Shown piece by piece: positions 23,991 through 31,459 of a DNA stretch of 33,304 bases (position 1 is the stretch's first letter; every line of letters starts with the position of its first letter). The notes under the pieces were generated by a model. It saw nothing but the letters and a program-made list of their open reading frames with translations, was not told the origin of the DNA and did no database searches. The position numbers and the translations under genes are program-made. This DNA is from OMIS01 sp964443885 (lineage in GTDB: Bacteria > Patescibacteriota > Microgenomatia > UBA1400 > PJMF01): the NCBI GenBank assembly GCA_964443885.1, contig CAYUES010000007.1, forward strand, positions 1 to 33,304. Reading direction: 5' to 3'.

Positions 23991-25151
23991 TTATTTAGAT
24001 TTCCAAATAAAACGAGAATAGGCAAAAAAGTTCCAAACCATACCAACTAAAATTCCGACTACCGCAAAAATTGTGCCTGTATTAACCGCATAGGCAATGA
24101 TCGGTAGTGTAAAAAGTGTGAAGAGACCAATTAAATTTTTACCCAGAGAAGCAATAATTAATTGAATAATAATCGAACCCGCTGAAGCCGCATTGAACTG
24201 CAAAAACTTCTTGGGCGCATCGGCCAGTGAAATTGTTGAGTCGGCAAATGTCCAGGCATTATTAATAATAAAGTTGGAAAGAATCGCAGTTTCGATGCTC
24301 AAAAAATTGGCCAATTCATATGGGGCAATCATCCACCACAGCTGAAGTGAAACCAACTGGATAAGCGCGCCAATGCCACCGGTCACCGCAAACTTGAAAA
24401 TCTTGTGCTTCATAATTTCTTTAATGCGCATCTTAAAGATGAAAACTAAGGTGTTCTTGATGTATTCTGGGCCAACTTTAGACTCACCAATTTCTCGATC
24501 TATAAAGTGATAGGCGATATTCGGATCAATCTTAAAACCTCCACGTACCGCGTGATACAAAAATCCGATTTGAAAGGCATAACCCGTAAATTGATCCGAC
24601 TCAACGAGGGGGTGAACCGCATCGTAGACTTTACGAGTAATCGCACGATACCCAGATGTCCAATCTTTAATGCTAAAGTGAGTGAAAACAAACATAATAA
24701 TCAAGTTTGCAGCCATACTCAAGATCTTTCGATGAATTCCCCAATTGGCCGGGATACTGCCGCCTGGGATATAGCGTGAACCGAGTACCATATCATTGCC
24801 ACGCTCAATACTTGCCAAGAAGAGTGGGATTTTCGTCGGATCATGAGAAAGATCGGCATCGAACTCAAACACCACATCTGCATCGAGCTTATTAAATGCT
24901 TGATCCATACCTTTGAGGTACGCACCACCGAGCCCCGCTTTTTTCTTATTGATAAAGAGGTGTACTTCTTTGTGCTTTTTACTGATTTCCTCAACCAGTT
25001 CGTACGTTTTGTCTGGAGACGTATCATCCACCACCAAAATACTCATCTTCCAAGTTTTGATTTCTTTAAAAACAGCTAACAACGCATCGATTGTTTTCTC
25101 GATGTTGCCGCGTTCATTGTAGGTTGGAATAATAACTACAGCATGTTTCAT
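23991..25151 (-). CDS. Polyprenyl-phosphate mannose synthase-like GT2 fused to a GtrA domain
   Basis: A 386-residue two-domain protein. Residues 1-240 are a DPM1-like GT2: VIIPTYNERGNI, VVDDTSPD, EFDADLSHDP (DxD, Asp98/Asp100), and SRYIPGG. From about 250, four membrane segments form a GtrA-like domain beginning FKFAVTGGIGALIQ, thought to anchor the enzyme or flip the lipid-linked sugar. It likely makes polyprenyl-phosphate mannose from GDP-mannose, the donor for the GT-C enzymes downstream. Its ATG overlaps the gmd stop by 4 bases (ATGA), so translation is coupled. Confidence 0.9.
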   Translation of the reverse strand: MKHAVVIIPTYNERGNIEKTIDALLAVFKEIKTWKMSILVVDDTSPDKTYELVEEISKKHKEVHLFINKKKAGLGGAYLKGMDQAFNKLDADVVFEFDADLSHDPTKIPLFLASIERGNDMVLGSRYIPGGSIPANWGIHRKILSMAANLIIMFVFTHFSIKDWTSGYRAITRKVYDAVHPLVESDQFTGYAFQIGFLYHAVRGGFKIDPNIAYHFIDREIGESKVGPEYIKNTLVFIFKMRIKEIMKHKIFKFAVTGGIGALIQLVSLQLWWMIAPYELANFLSIETAILSNFIINNAWTFADSTISLADAPKKFLQFNAASAGSIIIQLIIASLGKNLIGLFTLFTLPIIAYAVNTGTIFAVVGILVGMVWNFFAYSRFIWKSK

Positions 25152-26125
25152 GAACGTGATTCACTTTCTGTTTGAAGTTCTGCTTCAACCATAATTCTCA
25201 CTAATTCTTCGAACTTGGTTTTTGGTTCCCAGCCCAATTTCTCTTTAGCTTTACTTGCATCACCAATGAGGAGATCCACTTCAGCAGGACGATCGTACTT
25301 TGGGTTGTGTTTATAGACGGCTTCCCAATCTGGCAAACCAGCAATTTGGCAAGCAAGTTCTAAGTACTCGCGCACCGAGTGTGTTTCGCCAGTCGAGATA
25401 ACATAGTCTTCTGGTGTTTCTTGTTGTAACATCAGCCACATTGCTTCAACGTAGTCTTTGGCATAGCCCCAGTCACGTTTTGAGTCTAGGTTACCCAGCT
25501 CAATATGTTCTTGCTTACCGAGTTTGACGCGAGCGACAGCATTGGCTATCTTGCGGGTTACGAACTCAAGTCCACGGCGCGGAGACTCATGGTTAAATAA
25601 AATTCCAGAAACAGCAAACATATCAAAAGATTCGCGGTAGTTGACCGTAATCCAGTGGCCATAGACTTTAGCGACACCATATGGAGAGCGTGGATAAAAC
25701 GGCGTACTTTCTTTTTGAGGAACTTCTTGGACCTTGCCGAACATCTCACTTGAACTTGCTTGATAGAACCGTGCTTTTGGACAAGCCATCCGCACTGCTT
25801 CCAAGATTCGTGTTACACCCATTGCGGTGAACTCACCAGTCAGGACTGGCTGTTCCCAACTTGTTTTCACAAATGATTGCGCAGCCAAGTTATAGACTTC
25901 GTCTGGTTGAATTTCTTGCAAAGGATACGTTAGAGAGTGCTGGTCGATTAAGTCACCTGACACCAAGTGCAAACGGTCATTATGCATGAGGTGTTCAATA
26001 CGAGCGTAGTTCTGGGTACTAGTACGACGAGTTAAACCATACACTTCATAGCCTTTATCCAGTAATAACTCTGCCAGGTACGAACCATCTTGGCCAGTAA
26101 TACCTGTAATAAATGCTTTCTTCAT
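25148..26125 (-). CDS. gmd: GDP-mannose 4,6-dehydratase
   Basis: A 325-residue extended short-chain dehydrogenase converting GDP-mannose to GDP-4-keto-6-deoxymannose. FITGITGQDGSYLAELL binds NADP; GLTRRTST, YNLAAQSFVKTSW, ASSSEMFGK and SPYGVAKVYGHW (Tyr-x3-Lys) are family markers, with NHESPRRG and the RDWGYAKDYVEAMW stretch. A TTG four codons upstream is in frame; the ATG at 26125 is preferred because GGAG lies about 7 bases before it and MKKAFITG aligns with homologues. The start overlaps the reductase stop by 4 bases and the stop overlaps the next start by 4 bases. Confidence 0.95.
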   Translation of the reverse strand: MKKAFITGITGQDGSYLAELLLDKGYEVYGLTRRTSTQNYARIEHLMHNDRLHLVSGDLIDQHSLTYPLQEIQPDEVYNLAAQSFVKTSWEQPVLTGEFTAMGVTRILEAVRMACPKARFYQASSSEMFGKVQEVPQKESTPFYPRSPYGVAKVYGHWITVNYRESFDMFAVSGILFNHESPRRGLEFVTRKIANAVARVKLGKQEHIELGNLDSKRDWGYAKDYVEAMWLMLQQETPEDYVISTGETHSVREYLELACQIAGLPDWEAVYKHNPKYDRPAEVDLLIGDASKAKEKLGWEPKTKFEELVRIMVEAELQTESESRS

Positions 26126-27072
26126 AACGTTCTCCAATATTCTAATACCTTTTTCAAACTCTCTTCTAAAGTAACAGCTGGCTGCCAGCCAAGTGCTCTA
26201 ATCTTCTCATTATTGGCAACAATGATGGGAATATCAAGAGGACGAAGTCGAGACTCCTCTACTTCTACCTGGATCGGTCGCTCAGCAAATGAACAGAGGA
26301 GGTCAACCACTGTTTGCATCGGCACACCTTGCCCTGAGCCAATGTTGTAGACTTCGCCTGGCTGGCCTTTTTCCATCAAAAGTGCATATGCTTTAGCCAT
26401 GTCGGTGACATCGGTAAAGTCACGAACGCCTGATAAGTTGCCGACTTTTAAACTCTCCTGCTGGCCACGCTCAATTGCCACGATCTGTTTTGCAAACGCT
26501 GGCACCGCAAAGTCATCACTCTGACGTTCACCAATATGATTAAAGGGTCGGACACGAATAATGTTTAGTTTATATGAAAGATAATACGCATACGCCAACA
26601 TATCCTGAGAAATCTTGGAAACTGCATACGGGTTAACAGGCCGAAACGGATGATCTTCACGAATTGGCAACTCGCTATCTTCCAGACTCATACCATACTC
26701 TTCTGCTGAGCCAATCACCAACACTCGTGCTTGCGGCGCGTGGGTCTTAATCGCTTCGAGTAAGTTCAGTTGGAGCTGGGTGTTATTGGCCAGCAGCTCG
26801 CCACCCTTTTCAAAACTTTTTCCAACGTACGCAAATGAAGCCAAGTGGTAGATCTGTGTCGGTTTAATTTTTTGGATGAGCGTACTGCTTGCCGCTGGAT
26901 CAGTTAAGTTAACAGAGTGAGCAGTGACTTGAGAAAAAGCTGCTAACTTTGGAACACCGCGCGAACTAAACTGGGTGACGTGAACTTGTCCTGCGCCAGT
27001 TTCGACTAGTAGTTCAGCCAAGTGTGACCCCGCAAAGCCCGTGCCACCGGTGATTAAAATTACTTCACTCAT
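26122..27072 (-). CDS. rmd: GDP-6-deoxy-D-mannose reductase-like epimerase/dehydratase
   Basis: A 316-residue extended SDR. ITGGTGFAGSHLAELL binds the cofactor; GSAEEYG and NPYAVSK supply the catalytic triad; RPFNHIGERQSDDFAVPAFA and the VGNLSGVRDFTDV stretch closely match RMD enzymes, which reduce the gmd product to GDP-D-rhamnose. Adjacency to gmd (ATGA overlap) supports this. The alternative, a GDP-fucose synthase-like or UDP-sugar epimerase activity, is less likely given the RMD-type stretch. The start overlaps the dehydrogenase stop by 4 bases. Confidence 0.85.
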   Translation of the reverse strand: MSEVILITGGTGFAGSHLAELLVETGAGQVHVTQFSSRGVPKLAAFSQVTAHSVNLTDPAASSTLIQKIKPTQIYHLASFAYVGKSFEKGGELLANNTQLQLNLLEAIKTHAPQARVLVIGSAEEYGMSLEDSELPIREDHPFRPVNPYAVSKISQDMLAYAYYLSYKLNIIRVRPFNHIGERQSDDFAVPAFAKQIVAIERGQQESLKVGNLSGVRDFTDVTDMAKAYALLMEKGQPGEVYNIGSGQGVPMQTVVDLLCSFAERPIQVEVEESRLRPLDIPIIVANNEKIRALGWQPAVTLEESLKKVLEYWRTL

Positions 27073-28424
27073 TGGTGGTTGCCTTCCAAGTTCTCTTTGC
27101 CTATATCAGCGTTTTGTTTTTCACCACTTGCACCGCCGCGCCCAATACTCAAGTACTCATATCCCAAATCGGTGACACTAGTTTGAGAAAATTGGTTGCG
27201 AGTATCGATTAGCCACTGCTTCTTATCAGCTTTTGTTGAGCCAAAGTCAAACTGCACAATTTCTTGCCACTCAATTAAAAGCAAAATCACATCAGCATTT
27301 TCTACCACCTCGGTGATACTTGAAGCGAAGTCCAGATTTTCTTTTTCACCAAAGAACTTTTGTGCCACCACCATTGCTTGTGGATCATATGCCTGAACTC
27401 GTGCACCTTGTTCTAACAACCACGGGATAACTTTTGTACTTGGTGCTTCACGCATGTCATCGGTATTTGGCTTGAAGGAAAGTCCTAAAACAGCAACGGT
27501 TTTTCCAGACCAACCGCCAATTTTTTGCGCAAACTTTTCCATCAACATTGGAATACGATCTTCGTTAACTTGACTTAGCTTTATAAATAAATTATCGTCT
27601 GCACCAATCTCTTTTGAGTAGTAGGCCAGCTCTTTCACATCTTTCGGGAAACATGACCCGCCGTAGCCCAGACCCGGATACCAATAATGCGTGCCAATCC
27701 GTTTGTCATGGCCCATCACCGTGATCACTTCTTGGATATCAGCACCATTGTGTTCACATAAATCAGCGACTTGGTTGATGAATGCAATGCGCATCGCTAG
27801 GTACGAATTAGCCGCATACTTACCCATCTGTGCTGACTCAGGAGTAACGCGAAGCATCGGCGCTTTCAGCGGTTCATGGAGTGCACGCAGGGTTTCAAAA
27901 GCTGCATCTGCAGTTACCCCAATCACCACCCGATCTGGATGGAGCGTGTCATCAACAGCAGTTCCTTCTTTCAAGAACTCTGGCACCGAAGCTGTGTAAA
28001 AGTTTGTTTGGGTGAATTTTTTGATTTGTGCCGTAACACTCCCCAGTGTGCCAGGCGGAACCGTCGATTTAACAACCACTACTGCGTCTTTTTCTAAGTG
28101 AGGAGCCAGTTGCTCACAGGCGCTGTACACATAACTCAAGTCGACTTCACCACTCTTTTGTGAAGGAGTGCCCACGGCAATTATCACCACTTGAGCACCG
28201 CGAATTGCAGTAGCATAGTCAGTCGTAAAGGTGAGATTCTGTCTCTTTTGTTGTGCTTGCAGGAGTTCAGTTAAACCCGGTTCAAAGAAAGGCACCGTAC
28301 TTTGGCGCAGTGACTCAACCTTTTTTTCATCAATATCTAAACCCACCACTTCGTTACCAAACGAAGCAAAAACTGCGGCCGTTACTACACCGACAAAGCC
28401 CGTCCCAATTACAGCTACTTTCAT
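27069..28424 (-). CDS. ugd: UDP-glucose 6-dehydrogenase family
   Basis: A 451-residue NAD-dependent enzyme that oxidises UDP-glucose to UDP-glucuronate. IGTGFVG binds NAD; the STVPPGT and PEFLKEG stretches, GKYAANSYLAMRI (Lys202) and GYGGSCFPKD (catalytic Cys258) are diagnostic, followed by LGLSFKPNTDDMREAPS. A GDP-mannose or UDP-N-acetylmannosamine dehydrogenase is possible, since this superfamily is hard to separate by eye; the overall match favours Ugd. It is the first gene of the glycan operon. The C-terminal 20 residues (GGASGEKQNADIG onward) are low-complexity. AAAGGA lies 3 bases before the ATG. Confidence 0.88.
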   Translation of the reverse strand: MKVAVIGTGFVGVVTAAVFASFGNEVVGLDIDEKKVESLRQSTVPFFEPGLTELLQAQQKRQNLTFTTDYATAIRGAQVVIIAVGTPSQKSGEVDLSYVYSACEQLAPHLEKDAVVVVKSTVPPGTLGSVTAQIKKFTQTNFYTASVPEFLKEGTAVDDTLHPDRVVIGVTADAAFETLRALHEPLKAPMLRVTPESAQMGKYAANSYLAMRIAFINQVADLCEHNGADIQEVITVMGHDKRIGTHYWYPGLGYGGSCFPKDVKELAYYSKEIGADDNLFIKLSQVNEDRIPMLMEKFAQKIGGWSGKTVAVLGLSFKPNTDDMREAPSTKVIPWLLEQGARVQAYDPQAMVVAQKFFGEKENLDFASSITEVVENADVILLLIEWQEIVQFDFGSTKADKKQWLIDTRNQFSQTSVTDLGYEYLSIGRGGASGEKQNADIGKENLEGNHQ

Positions 28425-28460
28425 GAGTCCTTTCGAGATTCTTGATCAATGGTACCACTT

Positions 28461-28469
28461 AGTATATCA
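28461..28469 (-). promoter_or_regulatory. Extended -10 (TGA-TATACT) of the glycan operon
   Basis: On the minus strand TGATATACT precedes the ugd ATG by 36 bases, giving a leader of about 30 bases with its own Shine-Dalgarno-like AAAGGA. It lies just after the stop of the carboxypeptidase gene. Confidence 0.5.
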
Positions 28470-28477
28470 CTTGTGAT

Positions 28478-29470
28478 CTAACTGCCAGCCTCAGATTCTC
28501 CTGAGAGTTCTTCAGGAGTCTTCCAGAGGTAGGCCTGCCAAATCCAGTCACGAATCAGGCTAGTATCAGCATACCTGTCCAAGCTCCCCAAGACAACTAC
28601 TACCACTTGCTGGCCGTTCTTTTCAAACTGGGCAATCAAGACTTGCCCGGCCTCTTCGGTGGTGCCAGTTTTGACGCCGACAACCGTTTCATCTCGCAGT
28701 AGTAATTGATTGGTATTGGTGACTGAGTGCTGCAGTTTGCCTGACAAATCTAGGACCGTGGCTTGCTTGGTTCGGACGATTGAACGTAGTAGAGAATCTT
28801 TCATTACTTCACGAGCCAAGAGCGCCAAGTCAAAGGCACTAGTCCGATGGGTTTCACTGTCAAAGCCTGTCGCGTTCTCAAAGTAGGTACTCACCAAATG
28901 CAGATCTTGGGCCTTTTTATTCATCAACTCAATAAAGCGCGCTGCCCCCTCAGGATGGTTGGCCGCAATCGTGTACGCCGCATCATTACCCGAAGCAATC
29001 AATGCTCCTTCCAACACACTCTCTATCGTCAGCTGCTCACCTGCCCGCAGACCAATTTTGGTGCCACCAACACTACTCAAGTCAGGCACTGTTAAGATAG
29101 AACCTGTCTTGAAAACATCACGCGCCACTAATGCGGTCATCAGTTTGGTTGTGGAAGCTGGCGCATAAATTCGGTAGCCATTTTTATCAAAGAGAACGGT
29201 GCCAGACTGCTGATCAATCGCAATCGCAGCTACCGCGGAAACTTCAGGCTGTAGTACAGCGGGCACTGCACCCTGTGGTTGCAAACCGTCTACGCCCCTT
29301 TCATTACTATCTGTCCGCAAGACGGGAATCGGCGCAATCGGGACTTGCGCCACTTTTTGCGGCAACGGCGCCAACTGGGCATGCAAAACTTCTTGATTCA
29401 AACTGCCATATACCAACAGGATCAAGCAAATACAAATCAGACTCAGCCACTGATAACTACCTAAACGCAT
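28478..29470 (-). CDS. dacA: D-alanyl-D-alanine carboxypeptidase (DacA-type, S11)
   Basis: A 330-residue exported penicillin-binding protein that trims the terminal D-Ala of peptidoglycan stem peptides. A signal peptide or anchor (about 8-23, then HAQ) is followed by a Pro-rich linker (about 35-75). The active-site motifs are Ser106-Thr-Thr-Lys109, Ser160-Gly-Asn162 and Lys267-Thr-Gly269. The usual C-terminal beta domain of PBP5 is missing; the protein ends shortly after the catalytic domain. It indicates that the organism has a peptidoglycan wall. Confidence 0.93.
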   Translation of the reverse strand: MRLGSYQWLSLICICLILLVYGSLNQEVLHAQLAPLPQKVAQVPIAPIPVLRTDSNERGVDGLQPQGAVPAVLQPEVSAVAAIAIDQQSGTVLFDKNGYRIYAPASTTKLMTALVARDVFKTGSILTVPDLSSVGGTKIGLRAGEQLTIESVLEGALIASGNDAAYTIAANHPEGAARFIELMNKKAQDLHLVSTYFENATGFDSETHRTSAFDLALLAREVMKDSLLRSIVRTKQATVLDLSGKLQHSVTNTNQLLLRDETVVGVKTGTTEEAGQVLIAQFEKNGQQVVVVVLGSLDRYADTSLIRDWIWQAYLWKTPEELSGESEAGS

Positions 29471-29478
29471 ATCCCACC

Positions 29479-29484
29479 ATTGTA
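29479..29484 (-). promoter_or_regulatory. -10 box (TACAAT) of the carboxypeptidase gene
   Basis: On the minus strand TACAAT ends 8 bases before the ATG at 29470, so the transcript should be nearly leaderless. It lies in the 29-base gap after the aspS stop. Confidence 0.5.
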
Positions 29485-29499
29485 TAGATACTCGCTAGC

Positions 29500-30915
29500 T
29501 TAAGGCAATACTTTCAAGTGGAGCTCTTTAAGCTGTTCGTCAGAGAGTTCGTTTGGTCCATCCATGACAGCCGTCTTACCAGTACCAGACATTGGGAATG
29601 CCACTGCTTCTTTGAGTGAAGTTTCGCCCGCCAAGATCATTACGTGACGATCTAGTCCAAGGGCAATGCCACCATGTGGCGGTGTTCCAACGTTAAATGC
29701 TTCGAGCATGTGTCCAACACCCGCTTCTGTTTCTGCCTCAGAGTAGCCCATGATCTTGAACGTTGCTTTAAGAATTTCTGATTTGTGGGCACGAACACTG
29801 CCGCCACCAGCTTCAAAGCCGTTACAGACCAAGTCATATTGACTGGTCAAGATCTGCTCGATGTTGCTACCGTTCATGTGATCTTCTAAATACTCTGGCA
29901 ATGGCATACTGAATGGGTTGTGCGTAAATGTCCAACCACTCTTGCCATCTGCCACTTCTGCAGCATCAGTTTTATCAACTTTTTTGAAGAAAGGAAACTT
30001 AATCACCCACGCAAAAGCCAGGACGTTGTCTTTCTTTTCTTGCTCGGTGCGCATGTCGAACTTGTCTGCGCCAAATTTTTCTATTGCTTCCTGATACGTG
30101 AAAACTGGAAACGGCTCACTTTGGAGTTTGCCGCCGACAGCTTTGACTGCTTCTGTTACGACTGCTTCGACTGTACTCATCACGTCTTTTTGCTCGACAA
30201 AACTCATCTCTAAGTCGACTTGAGTGTGCTCAAAACCGCGGTCAGCGCGCAAGTCTTCGTCACGGATACAGCGCGCTAACTGGAAGTAGCGCTCCACACC
30301 AGCGGTCATCAACATTTGTTTATACTGTTGTGGACTTTGTGGCAGTGCATAGAACTTACCTGGGTTGAGGCGAGATGGCACCACGAAGTCGCGTGAACCT
30401 TCTTTAGTTGATTTAGTCAACATTGGTGTTTCGACTTCAGTAAAGCTACGCTTATACAGTGCTTCGCGAATTGCCCGAGTGTAGTCTGAGCGAAGTTTGA
30501 CGATTTTCTGCATCCGCTCACGACGAAGGTCGAGGTAACGGTAACGTAAGCGAACTTCTTCGTTAATTTCGTGACCGTCGGTATCGACTGGAATTGGCAG
30601 TTCACTCGCTTTGTTCAAAATTGTGTACTCCTGCACATCGACTTCCACACTGCCTGTTGGAATGTCTTTGTTGACCATGCGTTCTGGTCGGGCTTTGACG
30701 AGTGCGGTGATTTCGATGACTGACTCGGTCGTCAACTCGCCCATTTTTTGNNNNNNNNNNACGCACTGGACTTTGCCAGATTTGTCACGCAGATAAATAA
30801 AGGTAAGTTTACCGTGGTCGCGCTTGGTATCGACCCAACCTTGTAACTTGACTGTCTCTCCAACTTTGTTGGGAGTTTCAGCAATCATTGTTCGTTCAAG
30901 TGTTTGTTCTGGCAT
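29500..30915 (-). CDS. aspS: Aspartyl-tRNA synthetase lacking the GAD insertion; 10-N gap
   Basis: A class II synthetase of about 471 residues (bacterial AspRS is usually about 590). The OB-fold anticodon domain (1-110) contains the assembly gap, which hides part of the strand after GKVQC. RYRYLDLRRERMQ, motif 2 with RDEDLRADRGFEHTQVD (219-234) and motif 3 GGIALGLDR (415-423) are clear. The 100-150-residue GAD domain normally following FGxDKPDxR is absent: residues 281-289 run straight into EQEKKDNVLAFAW. RGFEHTQ replaces the common RQPEFTQ. AAAGGAGG lies 4 bases before the ATG. Expression is probably controlled by the T-box leader upstream. Discriminating versus non-discriminating type is undecided. 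Confidence 0.92.
   Translation of the reverse strand: MPEQTLERTMIAETPNKVGETVKLQGWVDTKRDHGKLTFIYLRDKSGKVQCXXXXQKMGELTTESVIEITALVKARPERMVNKDIPTGSVEVDVQEYTILNKASELPIPVDTDGHEINEEVRLRYRYLDLRRERMQKIVKLRSDYTRAIREALYKRSFTEVETPMLTKSTKEGSRDFVVPSRLNPGKFYALPQSPQQYKQMLMTAGVERYFQLARCIRDEDLRADRGFEHTQVDLEMSFVEQKDVMSTVEAVVTEAVKAVGGKLQSEPFPVFTYQEAIEKFGADKFDMRTEQEKKDNVLAFAWVIKFPFFKKVDKTDAAEVADGKSGWTFTHNPFSMPLPEYLEDHMNGSNIEQILTSQYDLVCNGFEAGGGSVRAHKSEILKATFKIMGYSEAETEAGVGHMLEAFNVGTPPHGGIALGLDRHVMILAGETSLKEAVAFPMSGTGKTAVMDGPNELSDEQLKELHLKVLP
30751..30760. other. Assembly gap (10 N) inside aspS
   Basis: Ten ambiguous bases happen to keep the reading frame. The loop seems shorter than in other AspRS proteins at this point, so the number of N may be a placeholder and more sequence may be missing. 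Confidence 0.9.
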
Positions 30916-30976
30916 GAAGCCTCCTTTTATTATTTATTGCTAGCTAGTACGTTTTTTTACTAAACTTAAAAACTAT

Positions 30977-31070
30977 CCAACAGGTCGCCGCCAATAGCGG
31001 CTTAGTAAGCTCACTATTCATAGATACAAATTATTTACAGTATCAATGACGTTCGCTTAATATCCTGTTG
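30977..31070 (-). other. Possible structured leader segment between the T-box terminator and aspS
   Basis: CAACAGG at 30978-30984 is complementary to CCTGTTG at 31064-31070. Enclosed are a perfect hairpin GCCGC-CAATA-GCGGC (30987-31001) and GATAC/GTATC (31023-31044). The arms could close a multi-branched fold in the aspS leader RNA. No known riboswitch is recognised. Confidence 0.3.
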
Positions 31071-31100
31071 TCTACTTTTTATAACTTTAGTTTTAAATAC

Positions 31101-31296
31101 AAAAAACCCTCGCTCACCCAAAAAATCTTTGGACAAACGAGGGTTCTCTTTTGCACTGTACTTGAACAATGCGAAAAAAACGGTGCCACCTCAGTATACT
31201 TATTTCCTGCTGTTACGGGCTTACCCGTCATGGTTACGACCCCATGATTCCTGTCGCTCTTGCGAATTGCCTTGTGTCAGAAGGCTCTAAGGAATA
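31101..31296 (-). promoter_or_regulatory. T-box riboswitch leader (Asp) of aspS
   Basis: The T-box core GAGG-UGGCACC-G (31181-31192) has the conserved 7-base bulge. GAGG pairs with CCUC and GUUUUUUU pairs with AAGAGAAC just before it, with no mismatch except two G-U, forming the antiterminator. The UGGN base is C, complementary to the G73 discriminator expected in tRNA-Asp. A compact first stem AUUCCU/AGGAAU (31290-31295 with 31247-31252) contains the candidate specifier GAC (31253-31255), followed by the usual purine. Hairpins CATGG/CCATG (31229-31246) and ACGGG/CCCGT (31215-31228) fill the middle. Uncharged tRNA-Asp would switch on aspS. Stem I is only about 49 bases, half the usual size; a second GAC occurs in a hairpin loop near 31275. 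Confidence 0.85.
31105..31145 (-). terminator. Intrinsic terminator of the aspS T-box leader
   Basis: On the minus strand AACCCTCG (31138-31145) pairs with CGAGGGTT (31105-31112), with CCAAA/TTTGG pairs inside, and is followed by six U (31101-31106, overlapping the stem end). Its 5' arm also supplies the CCUC of the T-box antiterminator, so the two folds exclude each other. Confidence 0.85.
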
Positions 31297-31301
31297 TTGA
31301 T

Positions 31302-31330
31302 AGTATATCGCGCCAAAGATCAGTTAACAA
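31302..31330 (-). promoter_or_regulatory. Promoter of the aspS leader (TTGTTA-N17-TATACT)
   Basis: On the minus strand TTGTTA (31325-31330), 17 bases, TATACT (31302-31307). Transcription would begin near 31295, exactly at the first stem of the T-box RNA. Confidence 0.7.
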
Positions 31331-31348
31331 GTGAGTGGAATAGTACGT

Positions 31349-31376
31349 TTGACAAATATGGGTGCTTGAGTATAAT
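31349..31376 (+). promoter_or_regulatory. Perfect-consensus promoter (TTGACA-N16-TATAAT)
   Basis: TTGACA (31349-31354) and TATAAT (31371-31376) are both exact consensus hexamers, the strongest promoter in the window. Transcription should start near 31383, about 5 bases before the leader-peptide ATG. It is divergent from the aspS leader promoter, 18 bases away. Confidence 0.85.
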
Positions 31377-31387
31377 TAACCCTCGGT

Positions 31388-31459
31388 ATGATCCAATATT
31401 CAATTATTACTAACGTCGTTATTGTCCTCCTTCAAGGTCGGGGGCGGGTTGGTGCATAG
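31388..31459 (+). CDS. Branched-chain-amino-acid-rich leader peptide (attenuator)
   Basis: A 23-codon frame, ATG to TAG, too short for standard ORF calling. Ten of 23 residues are Ile, Val or Leu, and residues 10-15 are Val-Val-Ile-Val-Leu-Leu in a row (31415-31432). The end, residues 17-23, reads GRGRVGA, which recalls the GRGKA end of the E. coli IlvL leader peptide. The bases coding the last residues (31446-31455) form one arm of an antiterminator, and the stop codon follows at once. A ribosome stalled at the Val/Ile/Leu run leaves that arm free; one that reaches the stop covers it. No Shine-Dalgarno is present; the near-leaderless start matches other genes here. Confidence 0.75.
   Translation: MIQYSIITNVVIVLLQGRGRVGA

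Noticed and set aside
31193..31198. TATACT on the minus strand just before the T-box core, as an internal promoter
   Set aside because: It lies inside the conserved leader; a start there would remove the specifier stem, and no matching -35 is evident. The sequence AGTATACT is palindromic and common here.
31388..31459. Leader peptide as a chance short frame
   Set aside because: Kept as real because the Val/Ile/Leu run, the pairing of its 3' codons, the stop position and the promoter all fit attenuation together; chance alone explains none of the geometry.
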